NCBI GenBank assembly: GCA_031385005.1
Contig: JANNBB010000045.1
Coordinates: 6,264 to 70,263, forward strand
Direction: 5' to 3'
DNA from: JADKIH01 sp031385005
GTDB lineage: Bacteria > Bacteroidota > Bacteroidia > AKYH767-A > 2013-40CM-41-45
DNA: 64,000 nt
In this document: positions 18,805 to 27,119 of the stretch, one piece after another
Numbering within the stretch: position 1 is the first letter of the stretch
How the letters are laid out: every line of letters starts with the position of its first letter
The notes under the pieces: model-generated
What the model was told of the DNA's origin: nothing
Seen by the model: the letters and a program-made list of their open reading frames with translations, nothing else
The model's database searches: none
Program-made: the position numbers and the translations under genes

Positions 18805-18882
18805 TGTCTCTGTCCCTGCTTCTGTCTCTGTTTCTGTCTCTGTTTCTGTTTCTGTCTCTGTCTCTGTCTCTGTTTCTGTCCT
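18805..18882. repeat. hexamer microsatellite (TGTYTC)n
   Basis: Thirteen consecutive six-base units, mostly TGTCTC or TGTTTC with a few variants. The preceding ACACTGTCTCTGTC (18801-18814) is exactly reverse-complemented at 23285-23298, so the array has an inverted partner at the far side of the accessory region. Confidence 0.85.
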
Positions 18883-18991
18883 TGCTCCGACGTACTTATT
18901 TCCCACCTCTGCTAAACTCTACCGCGCTTCGTTTTCTAACTTTGAGATATGAAAATTAATTACTACGGGTTTACAAGCCAGTTGCAGTGGG

Positions 18992-19076
18992 GTTTCATAG
19001 AAAGAGAATAAGCTAATTGAAAACTAAAATAAGGCTTTATATTTTGTATCGTGTAAGCATCTCCGGTGCAGCGGAG
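18992..19076 (+). repeat. degenerate island repeat R2, first copy
   Basis: The segment TTGAAAACTA ... TTTTGTATC.TGTAAGCA..TCCGG.GCAGCG (19017-19076) recurs in direct orientation at 22944-23000. The preceding GTTTCATAGAAA..GAATAAGCTA (18992-19015) recurs in inverted orientation at 22906-22929 with two mismatches. Function unknown. Confidence 0.7.
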
Positions 19077-19224
19077 ATAAATTGTAATTATTACGCACCC
19101 AACTAAAAAGTTAATCCTGTTCGATTCATACTATTGGTCAATCCAATCAACAACAGTCATTGTTATGTTACCGTGTAATAAATCTTTCATTCTTTTTTAG
19201 TAAGGATATTTACATTCCTATACT

Positions 19225-20418
19225 TCAATATAAAAGCCCAAACATCCATAAAGGAATATCGTTACCCGCAGGATATTCCAGTTCGCCTTTTACAACTCTG
19301 GCATTTTTAATACCTGAAATTTGTTTGGAGGTTTTGTTTCTGCCTCCTATTTCAAAAATGTATTTATTATCAATTATAAAATCGCCTTGTTTAGGAATGC
19401 TGGTTTTTCCGATTGTTTGTACCTGTGACAAAAAAAATGTTTCACGAAGGTTTCCTGTTTCAACTTGTTCTTCGGCGAGTGCAAAAAGTAGATTCGTATT
19501 GTTTAGATATATTTTTTCCGGCTTTTGAAGGATTGCTGTACTTTTACCGGCGGGCTGAAGCAAGGTTATCAGTTTGGCTTGTTCCAGGTAATTAAGATAA
19601 TTGTTGAGTGAATTCCTGTGTATATTCGTTTTAGCAGCCAATGCTACAATGTTGGGTTTAAATGGAACTTGTTGTGCAATCACATACAATAATTGCAATA
19701 TTTTTCTAGCATTCCTGATGTCGAAGTCTTTCAACTCTGCCATGTCGTATTCAACAATCGTTCTTATTAACTGGTTAATTTTGCGATGAACAGTTTCACT
19801 ATCTTCCATCATAAACGGATAATATCCTGTTTGAAGATATTCGTTGAAAAACGCTAACGGCCGAAATGAGCCGGGTAATTGTAATTTATATCCACCTGCA
19901 TCTTTCAGAAGCTTTTCCAGTGTCAGGGTCGGAATAACAATGTGGTGTTTGAGCAATAGGAATTCACGGAATGAAAGTCCGGGCAATTCATACATAACCG
20001 CCCTTCTGCTTAAATCACCTTGCTGTCTGCTAATGTCAATAATTGACGATCCTGTAAATACTATTTTTAAATCAGCGTATTGGTCATAAATGTTTTTTAT
20101 TTCAGCAGACCAGTTTTTGTACTTATGCACTTCATCCAATACCAGTATTTTTCCTCCCTGCTTATGAAATTGAACCGCTGTTTCTTTCAGACTGTTATTT
20201 GTAAAGTACATATCATCCATCGAAAAATAAACAGCTTGGGATGAAGGCAGGCTTTGCATTTTCAGCCATTGCAAAAGCAGAGTTGTTTTTCCGGTACCCC
20301 GCTGGCCTTTGATTCCAATCAGGCGGTTTTTCCATTTTATCTCAGGGATGAGATACCGCTTAAATTCCATGGATGTATTGCTTAACAGGTAATCCGATTG
20401 CTCTAAGAGTATATTCAT
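19225..20418 (-). CDS. AAA family ATPase with DUF4143-type C-terminus (copy 1)
   Basis: A 397-residue ATPase of the AAA_14/DUF4143 group. Walker A is GQRGTGKTTLL (about residues 37-47), Walker B is ILVLDEVH, and the sensor region contains FTGSSIIDISRQQGDL followed by a LSFREFLLL strand typical of this group. The C-terminal half looks like the DUF4143 module with a winged-helix segment (NIHRNSLNNYLNYLEQA) and a nuclease-like end (GDFIIDNKYIFEIGG). Cellular function is not established for the family; DNA binding or defence roles are only suggested by such domains. The ATG at 20418 was preferred to a GTG two codons upstream. Two tandem dyads lie just upstream (20448-20506). It is only distantly similar to the second ATPase at 21.2-22.5 kb. 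Confidence 0.85.
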   Translation of the reverse strand: MNILLEQSDYLLSNTSMEFKRYLIPEIKWKNRLIGIKGQRGTGKTTLLLQWLKMQSLPSSQAVYFSMDDMYFTNNSLKETAVQFHKQGGKILVLDEVHKYKNWSAEIKNIYDQYADLKIVFTGSSIIDISRQQGDLSRRAVMYELPGLSFREFLLLKHHIVIPTLTLEKLLKDAGGYKLQLPGSFRPLAFFNEYLQTGYYPFMMEDSETVHRKINQLIRTIVEYDMAELKDFDIRNARKILQLLYVIAQQVPFKPNIVALAAKTNIHRNSLNNYLNYLEQAKLITLLQPAGKSTAILQKPEKIYLNNTNLLFALAEEQVETGNLRETFFLSQVQTIGKTSIPKQGDFIIDNKYIFEIGGRNKTSKQISGIKNARVVKGELEYPAGNDIPLWMFGLLY

Positions 20419-20447
20419 TTGCACTTTAATTTGTACAAATATACGAT

Positions 20448-20506
20448 ATTATGCATATTTTGTTGTGCATTATACATATTATTATGCACTTTCAAATGTG
20501 CATAAT
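20448..20506. promoter_or_regulatory. two tandem dyads upstream of ATPase copy 1
   Basis: Perfect dyad ATTATGCAC (20481-20489), 8-nt gap, GTGCATAAT (20498-20506). An imperfect dyad of identical geometry, ATTATGCAT (20448-20456), 8-nt gap, GTGCATTAT (20465-20473), sits 33 nt away. Repetition of motif, spacing and phase within 100 nt of the start codon fits binding of a dimeric regulator, perhaps autoregulation. The regulator is unknown. Confidence 0.6.
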
Positions 20507-20582
20507 GTTTATTTTCATTAAATTCGATGCAATCGGGTACTTTTTACCCCTTGCTGCGACTAACCTGCATTTTACAACACCT

Positions 20583-20675
20583 TCCTTTATTATTATTCCA
20601 TGCAGAAAGCATCTTGTGGCCTTTCTCCATCTTCAACAACAATGAACGCCATATCGCCGGAGACCTTGTGGGTAA
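20583..20675 (-). repeat. island repeat R1, copy a (inverted)
   Basis: Read on the minus strand it begins ACCCACAAGGTCTCCGGCG and continues through GGCCACAAGATGCTT. It aligns without gaps for about 85 nt to copy b at 20881. With copy b it forms inverted ends around 205 nt, like a small non-autonomous element or REP-type pair. Confidence 0.65.
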
Positions 20676-20880
20676 ACGGAATGAAGCATGCAATACGTAA
20701 TTGGATGGTTAATAAAAATAACAAAATGAGTAAAGGCTTGCTTGCTGTGCGGATAATGAAATCCGGTAACCGATTAATTTAGTTCACCATATATAAATTC
20801 AGTTTTTGAAACAAGAGGTGGTACCTCGTTTTATTTTAACAAATAATCACATTCATAGAATTATTAAAAGTACTTTAATA

Positions 20881-20976
20881 ACCCACAAGGTGTCCGGCGA
20901 GATGACGTTTTTATTGGTTATGATGAGGTTATGGCCACAAGTTGCTTGCTGCAAGGCATTGTTGCCACTTCTTAAT
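20881..20976 (+). repeat. island repeat R1, copy b
   Basis: Begins ACCCACAAGGTGTCCGGCG and continues GAGATGACGTTT and GGCCACAAGTTGCTTGCTGC. From 20899 on it is nearly identical to copy c at 23006-23083 and it is an inverted match to copy a. The central part can fold on itself (GGCCACAA with TTGTTGCC). Confidence 0.7.
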
Positions 20977-21194
20977 GTTACATATTTGTTTACTCCGCTT
21001 AGAAAACTTCTAGCTGTGGTTTCCGAATACCGAAGTTGCATCGCAGAGCTGGCGAACATTTCAAACATACATTTCACAACTAAGGGGTCCTCAAAATTGC
21101 ATATTATCACGTTGAATTTTTGCGTGGGTGAAGTAAATAATTCTAAAAATAATTCTTACTAAAAAATTCAATACACGAGAACTTTTCACAGGTG

Positions 21195-22499
21195 TTATCC
21201 CACCTTCTCACCTAACCATTGTTGAAATCCATACAAGGGTATATTCTTCATCCACTCCTGATTTTGATATCCTGCAAGTGATGTCCGTATACAAACTTCC
21301 GGTTTATACTTGTCGTAATAAACACGCAGACTACGTGATCTTAAGTTTTCGGTTGATTTAACTTCAATTGGAATAGCTTTATTGTCTTTCTGAATGACAA
21401 AATCAACTTCCGATTGCGCGTTTTCGGGACTCCAGTAAAATGCTTCATAAGACTGATTGACTAATTGTTGCAAAACAAATTGCTCAGAAAGAGTACCTTT
21501 AAATTCAACAAACAAACCATTTTCTTTCAGCAGTATTTCCGGAGTCAGGTTTGCCATTGCACAAAGTAATCCGGTATCATTCAGATAAATTTTAAAATCC
21601 GACCAATCCGCATATACATTGACTGGGATTCCGGGTTTGGTTATCCTTGTTACTTTATGGATTAGTCCTGCATCCTTTAACCATTCAATGGCCATTTCAA
21701 AATCTTTTGCCCTAGCACCGCTTTTTAATACATTGTAAATAAACTTTGAATTTTCTTTAGCAAGTTGTCCGGGTAGGGATTGCCAAACTAAACGAATGCG
21801 CGGTAATTGAGGAATGGGTGCATGTTTGGAAAAATCATTTTCGTATGCATTCAGAATGTTATCCTGGATAGCTCTTGCCTCTTGATAATCGTTGTTAGCG
21901 ACAAATTGTCTTACAACTTCCGGCATACCACCAATGAAATAATATTGCTTCAATAATTCAATGAATTGGTCTTTAAAAATATCAATGGTTGGATGATTGC
22001 TGCTTTGTAATGCTCCGAGCAGATTTTCTTTTCTCATAGCAATTAGAAATTCATTAAAGCTCAAAGGATGAAGGGTGAGGAATTCAACCTTGCCGACCGG
22101 AAAAGAAACACCTTGGTGAATTGCTACACCCAATAAAGAGCCGGCAGCAAGTATGCAATACTCAGGATTGTTTTCGTGAAAATATTTAAGAGATGATATA
22201 GCTTCAGGACAGAATTGAATTTCGTCGAAAATGATGAGTGTATCCTTGGGCTGAATATTAATACCGGCCAGAACATTTAATGCGGCAATGATTTGCTGTG
22301 TGTTGAAACCCCGTTTGAAAATTGCCGGTAGTTCTTTAGAACTTTCAAAATTAAAGTAGGCCGTCTGATTAAATTCCTTTTGTCCAAAGTCTTTCATTAG
22401 CCAGGTTTTTCCTACTTGCCTGGCTCCTTGCATAATAAGTGGCTTCCTGCTAACCTTGTTTTTCCAATTAACTAAAAATGAATATGCGCTTCTAACCAT
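21195..22499 (-). CDS. AAA family ATPase with DUF4143-type C-terminus (copy 2)
   Basis: A 434-residue ATPase of the AAA_14/DUF4143 family, closer to the common form than copy 1. Walker A is GARQVGKTWLM (about residues 24-34), Walker B is LIIFDEIQFCPEA, followed by ILAAGSLLGVA and the HPLSFNEFL strand. The C-terminal module includes KDFEMAIEWLKDAGLIHKV and a nuclease-like SEVDFVIQKDNKAIPIEVK, similar in outline to a PD-(D/E)xK core (D, then E-x-K). The ATG at 22499 is preferred over an upstream TTG. A 28-bp perfect palindrome lies 59 nt upstream. The family is abundant and patchily distributed in Bacteroidota; no function is assigned. Confidence 0.88.
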   Translation of the reverse strand: MVRSAYSFLVNWKNKVSRKPLIMQGARQVGKTWLMKDFGQKEFNQTAYFNFESSKELPAIFKRGFNTQQIIAALNVLAGINIQPKDTLIIFDEIQFCPEAISSLKYFHENNPEYCILAAGSLLGVAIHQGVSFPVGKVEFLTLHPLSFNEFLIAMRKENLLGALQSSNHPTIDIFKDQFIELLKQYYFIGGMPEVVRQFVANNDYQEARAIQDNILNAYENDFSKHAPIPQLPRIRLVWQSLPGQLAKENSKFIYNVLKSGARAKDFEMAIEWLKDAGLIHKVTRITKPGIPVNVYADWSDFKIYLNDTGLLCAMANLTPEILLKENGLFVEFKGTLSEQFVLQQLVNQSYEAFYWSPENAQSEVDFVIQKDNKAIPIEVKSTENLRSRSLRVYYDKYKPEVCIRTSLAGYQNQEWMKNIPLYGFQQWLGEKVG

Positions 22500-22557
22500 G
22501 GCTGCTAATTGCTTAATACGCAAATATACAACTTAAGTTATGAAAAATGTATATATA

Positions 22558-22585
22558 ATACACTTTTAAGTACTTAAAAGTGTAT
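22558..22585. promoter_or_regulatory. 28-bp perfect palindrome upstream of ATPase copy 2
   Basis: ATACACTTTTAAGT followed by its exact reverse complement, centred at 22571.5, ending 59 nt before the ATPase start codon. It is too AT-rich at its centre for a good terminator and has no T tract, so an operator is the better guess. It does not share sequence with the dyads of ATPase copy 1. Confidence 0.6.
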
Positions 22586-22677
22586 GAAATTTACATTTTT
22601 AAATATTTAACCATAAAAATAGATAATCTTCCGCCCGCCGGAATTTTTGCGCTTCAGCCTTGTGTGAAAGGGGATCC

Positions 22678-22721
22678 GATAGCTATCGCTTAGACTGACG
22701 CCTATGCGATAGTTATCAGTC
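22678..22721. repeat. overlapping, mutually exclusive inverted repeats
   Basis: GATAGCTATCGC (22678-22689) pairs with GCGATAGTTATC (22706-22717), 11 of 12 bases. GACTGA (22694-22699) pairs with TCAGTC (22716-22721). The two stems share bases 22716-22717 and nest into each other's loops, so only one can form. Confidence 0.5.
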
Positions 22722-22905
22722 CCTCGCAGACAGTACTTCAAACGCAGTACATAAGAAGTTCCCTGCTGCGACGACCTTCACTCAAACCCGAGAATACTAC
22801 GACCGTCCACTGCTGTGACTGAAATGCATTTCATAGAACTTCCCCTACTGTACCGAACTTGATTACCAAAATTCAAAACAATAATACCTTACCCTCGTTT
22901 TAGAT

Positions 22906-23000
22906 TAGCTTATTCCATTTCTATGAAACTCGAATGAGCTTATTTGAAAACTAAGGCGAGGTTTTATTTTTTGTATCTTGTAAGCAAGTCCGGCGCAGCG
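22906..23000 (+). repeat. degenerate island repeat R2, second copy
   Basis: Contains the inverted 24-nt part (22906-22929) and the direct part (22944-23000) related to 18992-19076. Here R2 runs directly into R1 copy c, whereas near ATPase copy 1 the related R2 and R1 segments are separated by about 1.8 kb containing that gene. Confidence 0.65.
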
Positions 23001-23005
23001 TCGAA

Positions 23006-23083
23006 GAGATGACGTTTGTATTGGTTATGATGGTGGTTATGGCCACAAGTTGCTTGCTGCAAGGCATTGTTGCCACCTCTTTA
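23006..23083 (+). repeat. island repeat R1, copy c
   Basis: Nearly identical to 20899-20976 with one extra base near its middle and a few substitutions. The extra base breaks any shared reading frame, which argues that R1 is not protein-coding. Confidence 0.75.
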
Positions 23084-23273
23084 CTTTTTTCGTTTTTGTT
23101 CACAAAATGTAATAATTAAAGTACGTCGCCAAAACGGGCACTCGTCCGTTGTTTTTGTGTCTTGGGTATTCATCCACTCCTCAGCGCTCATCGTTTGTGA
23201 GTACTTTTTAAAATTTTATGCGAAGAAAATAGAACAAGTGAATAGAAAGAAATGTAGAAGAAAAATTAAGTTT

Positions 23274-23337
23274 ACAGAGACAGTGACAGAGACAGTGTAC
23301 AGAAAATGTGAACAGTGAAAAGTAAACAGTGAACAGT
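23274..23337. repeat. GAGACA/ACAGTG-rich boundary repeat
   Basis: A short simple-sequence stretch (ACAGAGACAGTGACAGAGAC and following ACAGTG units). Bases 23285-23298 are the exact reverse complement of 18801-18814, so similar sequence borders both sides of the accessory region in inverted orientation. Confidence 0.7.
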
Positions 23338-23396
23338 TATAATTGATATCTCAAAACAACCCCTTACATTTACCCCTCAAATCAGATTCCATTTCC

Positions 23397-24557
23397 ATGC
23401 CCTTCTCCTTCTGGGAAAAAAACACTTTTATTAAATCGCCTGATGTCGTAATCATCGGATCGGGAATCGTCGGATTGTTTTCTGCATTTTTCCTCAAACT
23501 ATCAAAACCCAATCTCCATGTACTTATTCTGGAAAGAGGAATGCTGCCTTATGGTGCCAGCACCAGAAATGCAGGATTTGCCTGCTTCGGAAGTCCTTCC
23601 GAACTGTTAAACGACCTCAATCATCAAAGCGAGTCTGATGTTTTTTCTCTAGTCGAAAAAAGATGGAAGGGTTTACTGCTCATGCGAAAAATTTTAGGCG
23701 ACGAGAATATTTCTTATGAACCACTTGGCGGAAATGAAATTTTCACTTCCGATGATCAATTGGTTTTCAATAATTGCATGGAGAAGTTGGATTTTCTAAA
23801 TGTGCATTTAAAAGACATTACCGGTGCCAACGATGTTTACAAACTTGCCAATGCAAAAATTGCTCAAAGCGGTTTTAAAAATGTTAAAAATCTTATTCTG
23901 AATTCCGGTGAAGGACAAATCGATACGGGAAAGATGATGAAAACACTGTTGGATAAATGTAAAGTACTTGGAGTAGAAATATTAAACGGTGCAAACGTCG
24001 TGGAGATTATTGAAAACGATAAGCAGGTACATATTCGTTTATCGGACGACTCCACTTCTTCTACCTCCACTGAAATTATCCACACACAAAAACTATTAAT
24101 CTGCACCAATGGTTTTTCAAAAAAGTTTTTACCCGATCAGGACATCCATGCAGCCCGCGCACAAGTACTCATTACCGAACCCATTGAAAACTTACAGGTA
24201 AAAGGCAGCTTTCATTACGACAGCGGATATTTTTACTTCCGCAATGTCGGCAACCGGATTTTATTCGGCGGCGGACGTAATCTCGACTTCCAAAAAGAGT
24301 TTACCGAAGAATTCGGACTCACAGAAAAAGTGCAAACGCATCTGGAAAATCTTTTACATACCATGATCCTTCCTGACAACACTTTCAAAATTGCAATGAG
24401 ATGGAGCGGAATTATGGGACTTGGTAAACAAAAATCACCTATTGTCCAACAAACAAAACAAAACATCTTTTGTGCGGTTCGCATGGGTGGCATGGGTGTT
24501 GCAATCGGGAGCTTAACCGGAGAAGAAGCCGCAAACCTGATTATTCAAAATTTGTAA
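23397..24557 (+). CDS. FAD-dependent oxidoreductase of the D-amino-acid oxidase (DAO) family
   Basis: A 386-residue flavoenzyme. The FAD-binding motif VVIIGSGIVGLFSAFF is near residues 17-32, followed by a RNAGFACFG segment that contacts the flavin in glycine/sarcosine oxidase relatives. The C-terminus AVRMGGMGVAIGSLTGE closes the FAD site as in DAO-fold enzymes. The substrate is probably a secondary or D-amino acid, not determinable here. The ATG at 23397 is used; the frame remains open 54 nt upstream to a TTG that would overlap the simple-sequence boundary repeat and adds no conserved residues. It is the first ordinary gene right of the accessory region and has no obvious partner gene. Confidence 0.85.
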   Translation: MPFSFWEKNTFIKSPDVVIIGSGIVGLFSAFFLKLSKPNLHVLILERGMLPYGASTRNAGFACFGSPSELLNDLNHQSESDVFSLVEKRWKGLLLMRKILGDENISYEPLGGNEIFTSDDQLVFNNCMEKLDFLNVHLKDITGANDVYKLANAKIAQSGFKNVKNLILNSGEGQIDTGKMMKTLLDKCKVLGVEILNGANVVEIIENDKQVHIRLSDDSTSSTSTEIIHTQKLLICTNGFSKKFLPDQDIHAARAQVLITEPIENLQVKGSFHYDSGYFYFRNVGNRILFGGGRNLDFQKEFTEEFGLTEKVQTHLENLLHTMILPDNTFKIAMRWSGIMGLGKQKSPIVQQTKQNIFCAVRMGGMGVAIGSLTGEEAANLIIQNL

Positions 24558-24733
24558 GCGCTTCCGGTAATTTTAAGAATCTGTCAGCCATCAGTTTTGT
24601 AGTATAAGCAGTTAGATTTCATTACAGGTTGTTAACAATAACCAACAATATGTTGTTGACCGCCGGTAAGGCTTCAATCACTTAATGGTTGCCAGATTTA
24701 GTTCTTCCTTTTACCTTGCAAAAAATTAAATTT

Positions 24734-27019
24734 GTGCATTTATCTAAATCCGTAATAATCCTCATCCTCGCATACGGCTTTTTGCTTGCATGTAATCCGG
24801 CACAACATATTCCGGATGGAAAATTTCTTCTTGTCAAAAACAAAACGATAACTGACTCAACCATAATTTCTAAAGAGAGTTTTGAACCGTTAGTTAAACA
24901 AAAGACCAATCGGAAAATTCTTGGGCTATTTCGTTTTCATCTAGGAGTTCATAACATTGGAAGCTCGGGAAAAGATACCAAACTAAAAAAATGGTTGCGA
25001 AAAATAGGCGAAGATCCGGTCATTTTAGATTCCAATTTAACGAAAAGAACCATTCAACAATATAAATTATTCCTCCGCAAAAACGGATTTTTCGATGCTG
25101 AAGTTACCGATAGTGTTGTCACACATGGCAAAAAGGCCACTGTAAATTACTACGTTAAATACCGGCAACCTTATACGTTTAACAAGCTGTATTATTCAAC
25201 ACAGGACACCGGTATTACCAAATACATAAACTTTTATCATAATTCTTCTTTGTTAATTCCCGGTGAGCGTTACGATGAAGTCGTCATTGAAAAAGAAAGA
25301 GAAAGAATAACGACCGACCTGAAGGATAGAGGATACTATTTCTTCAACAGAAACTACATCACCTTCCAGGCCGACTCCGCACTCGGTAAACACCAGACCG
25401 ACATTTACCTTTATGTAAACCGGATAAATGAAAACGACAATTCAACCTATACAGGAGATGCCGTGGTGTTGGACCATCAATCCTACCGGTTACGGAAAAT
25501 TTATATTCACACCGATTACAATCCGAAAGATCCTGCTCTTTCCTTTCCGAACGATACCCTTGCTTATGAAGGATACTTATTGCTTTCTACCAATGGCCAA
25601 AGAGTTATTCGTGAAAACGTACTGATAAAAAACATGTATATAAGTCCGGGCGACATGTATTTCCAACGCGACCTGGACTTCACTTATAAAAAACTTCAAG
25701 AGCTGAACATTTTCAAGTTCGTTAATTTTTCGTTTACGGAAGTTCCCCGCGATTCATTTCAGACGCAATACCTGCTCGACCTCCAAATTCAATTGACTCC
25801 AATGGAAAAGCAGGATTATACATTCGAACTGGAAGCAACGAATACCGGAGGAAACTTAGGAGTAGCCGGTAGTTATAGCTACAGGAATAAAAATACGTTT
25901 CAAGGTGCGGAGGTGCTGGAATTTAAACTCAAAGGAGGACTGGAAGCTATTCCAAACTTCAACAATGCTACCGAAACAAAAAGATTACTGTTTTTCAATA
26001 CCTATGAAATAGGACCTGAAGTATCCTTATCCTTTAAAAAGTTTCTACTCCCGACATTCCTTGAGCGGAAGACATCGCGTTATTCGAATCCACGCACAAA
26101 CATTACTTCGGGTTATAACTTTCAGGAAAGGCCTGACTATACAAGAGCAATTACCAACTTCTCATTGAATTATAACTTTACTCCTACCAAGCGACAAAAG
26201 TTTATTATTTATTTCCCCGATATCAATTCCGTTCGGGTAAAACTTTCTCCGGAATTCAAAAAGAAGCTAGATGATTTAAATGATCAGCGATTGATTTATA
26301 CCTATCAAACGCATATCATTTCCTCCACACATGCGACATGGATTTATACGAATCAAAGTACTAACAGCACAAAAGATTTCATTTTTCTTCGTTTAACCGG
26401 TGAGTTTGCTGCTAAAGTATTTCGGTCCAGCTTAAATCCATCTCAATACCTGAAAAGCGATTTCGATTTCAGCTACCATCACTCTGTCGATGTATATAAC
26501 AATATCGTTTATCGTATTGCTGCCGGCTATGGACTACCTTATGGCAATTCCAGCGCCCTTCCTTTCGAAAAAAGTTTTTTCGGCGGCGGAGCAAACAGTT
26601 TACGTGCCTGGAATACCCGAACCCTCGGTCCCGGTTCATATAAGAAGACTGTTAACATAGAAGAAAGCGGTGATATTAAAATTGAAGCGAACATTGAATA
26701 CAGGTCGGAGGTTTTTCGGTTTTCCAATGGCATAATCATGGAAGCGGCCGCATTTGTAGATGCGGGAAATATTTGGACCCGTAATGAAGATATTGGTCGA
26801 CCCGGAGGAAAATTTGAGTCGTCTCAGTTCCTGAGCGAAATGGGAATTGGCATCGGCACCGGACTCCGTTTCAACTTCTCCTTTTTCATTTTCCGTTTTG
26901 ATGCTGCGGTGAAAGTCAGGGATCCATCCCTTCCACTTTCCGATCGATGGGTATATCCAAAGCAAAAATTTGTTATTGGAGATATCACATGGAATTTTGC
27001 AATTGGCTATCCATTCTGA
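24734..27019 (+). CDS. tamL: TamL-like outer-membrane assembly lipoprotein (BamA/TamA superfamily)
   Basis: An Omp85-superfamily protein with an N-terminal lipoprotein signal, the combination typical of the Bacteroidota translocation and assembly module protein TamL. The GTG at 24734 gives a neat signal (VHLSKSVIILILAYGFLLAC, lipidated Cys20, lipobox FLLAC); the frame also opens at a TTG at 24689 but that adds 15 residues before the signal. POTRA-like domains occupy about residues 25-380 and a 16-strand-type barrel the rest, with the conserved GGxNSLRAW turn (FFGGGANSLRAWNTRTLGPG) and a terminal aromatic residue (GYPF). It probably inserts outer-membrane proteins together with a TamB partner, which is not adjacent here. 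Length (761) suits the family. Confidence 0.88.
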   Translation: MHLSKSVIILILAYGFLLACNPAQHIPDGKFLLVKNKTITDSTIISKESFEPLVKQKTNRKILGLFRFHLGVHNIGSSGKDTKLKKWLRKIGEDPVILDSNLTKRTIQQYKLFLRKNGFFDAEVTDSVVTHGKKATVNYYVKYRQPYTFNKLYYSTQDTGITKYINFYHNSSLLIPGERYDEVVIEKERERITTDLKDRGYYFFNRNYITFQADSALGKHQTDIYLYVNRINENDNSTYTGDAVVLDHQSYRLRKIYIHTDYNPKDPALSFPNDTLAYEGYLLLSTNGQRVIRENVLIKNMYISPGDMYFQRDLDFTYKKLQELNIFKFVNFSFTEVPRDSFQTQYLLDLQIQLTPMEKQDYTFELEATNTGGNLGVAGSYSYRNKNTFQGAEVLEFKLKGGLEAIPNFNNATETKRLLFFNTYEIGPEVSLSFKKFLLPTFLERKTSRYSNPRTNITSGYNFQERPDYTRAITNFSLNYNFTPTKRQKFIIYFPDINSVRVKLSPEFKKKLDDLNDQRLIYTYQTHIISSTHATWIYTNQSTNSTKDFIFLRLTGEFAAKVFRSSLNPSQYLKSDFDFSYHHSVDVYNNIVYRIAAGYGLPYGNSSALPFEKSFFGGGANSLRAWNTRTLGPGSYKKTVNIEESGDIKIEANIEYRSEVFRFSNGIIMEAAAFVDAGNIWTRNEDIGRPGGKFESSQFLSEMGIGIGTGLRFNFSFFIFRFDAAVKVRDPSLPLSDRWVYPKQKFVIGDITWNFAIGYPF

Positions 27020-27091
27020 TAAATTGTATTTTTTTGTTGAAAAATCGATTTTCAAAGGCAATACAAACAACACTCAATTTCAAATTCTTCT

Positions 27092-27099
27092 TAGCTTTG
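27092..27099 (+). promoter_or_regulatory. candidate -7 element of the aldolase gene
   Basis: TAGCTTTG matches TAnnTTTG exactly and lies 20 nt before the aldolase ATG. A -33 element is not obvious. It falls just after the tamL stop, so the aldolase probably has its own promoter. Confidence 0.5.
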
Positions 27100-27119
27100 C
27101 CATTCGAAAAAATAATTTC

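Larger units (their letters stand above)
18728..19224. other. repeat-rich non-coding stretch after tRNA-Ala
   Basis: About 500 nt with no credible gene. It holds a TGTACA/CTGT-rich segment (18730-18804), a hexamer microsatellite (18805-18882) and a degenerate repeat (18992-19076) that recurs near 22.9 kb. The long open frame reading Thr-Glu on the minus strand is a by-product of the microsatellite. Confidence 0.6.
20507..21194. other. non-coding stretch with inverted R1 repeats
   Basis: About 690 nt between the two ATPase genes with no credible gene. It contains two inverted copies of repeat R1 (20583-20675 and 20881-20976). Open frames here are short, overlap the repeats and resemble no family. 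Confidence 0.55.
22500..23396. other. long non-coding stretch, right part of accessory region
   Basis: About 900 nt without a credible gene. In order it holds the 28-bp palindrome (22558-22585), a locally GC-richer block with overlapping inverted repeats (22678-22721), a second R2 repeat copy (22906-23000), an R1 copy (23006-23083), and a GAGACA/ACAG-rich segment (23274-23337). Confidence 0.6.

Noticed and set aside
20806..21162. 118-residue open frame containing NNHIH, loosely like a Y1 transposase HUH motif
   Set aside because: Its middle is repeat R1 copy b, the rest shows no transposase features, and copy c carries a frame-breaking base.
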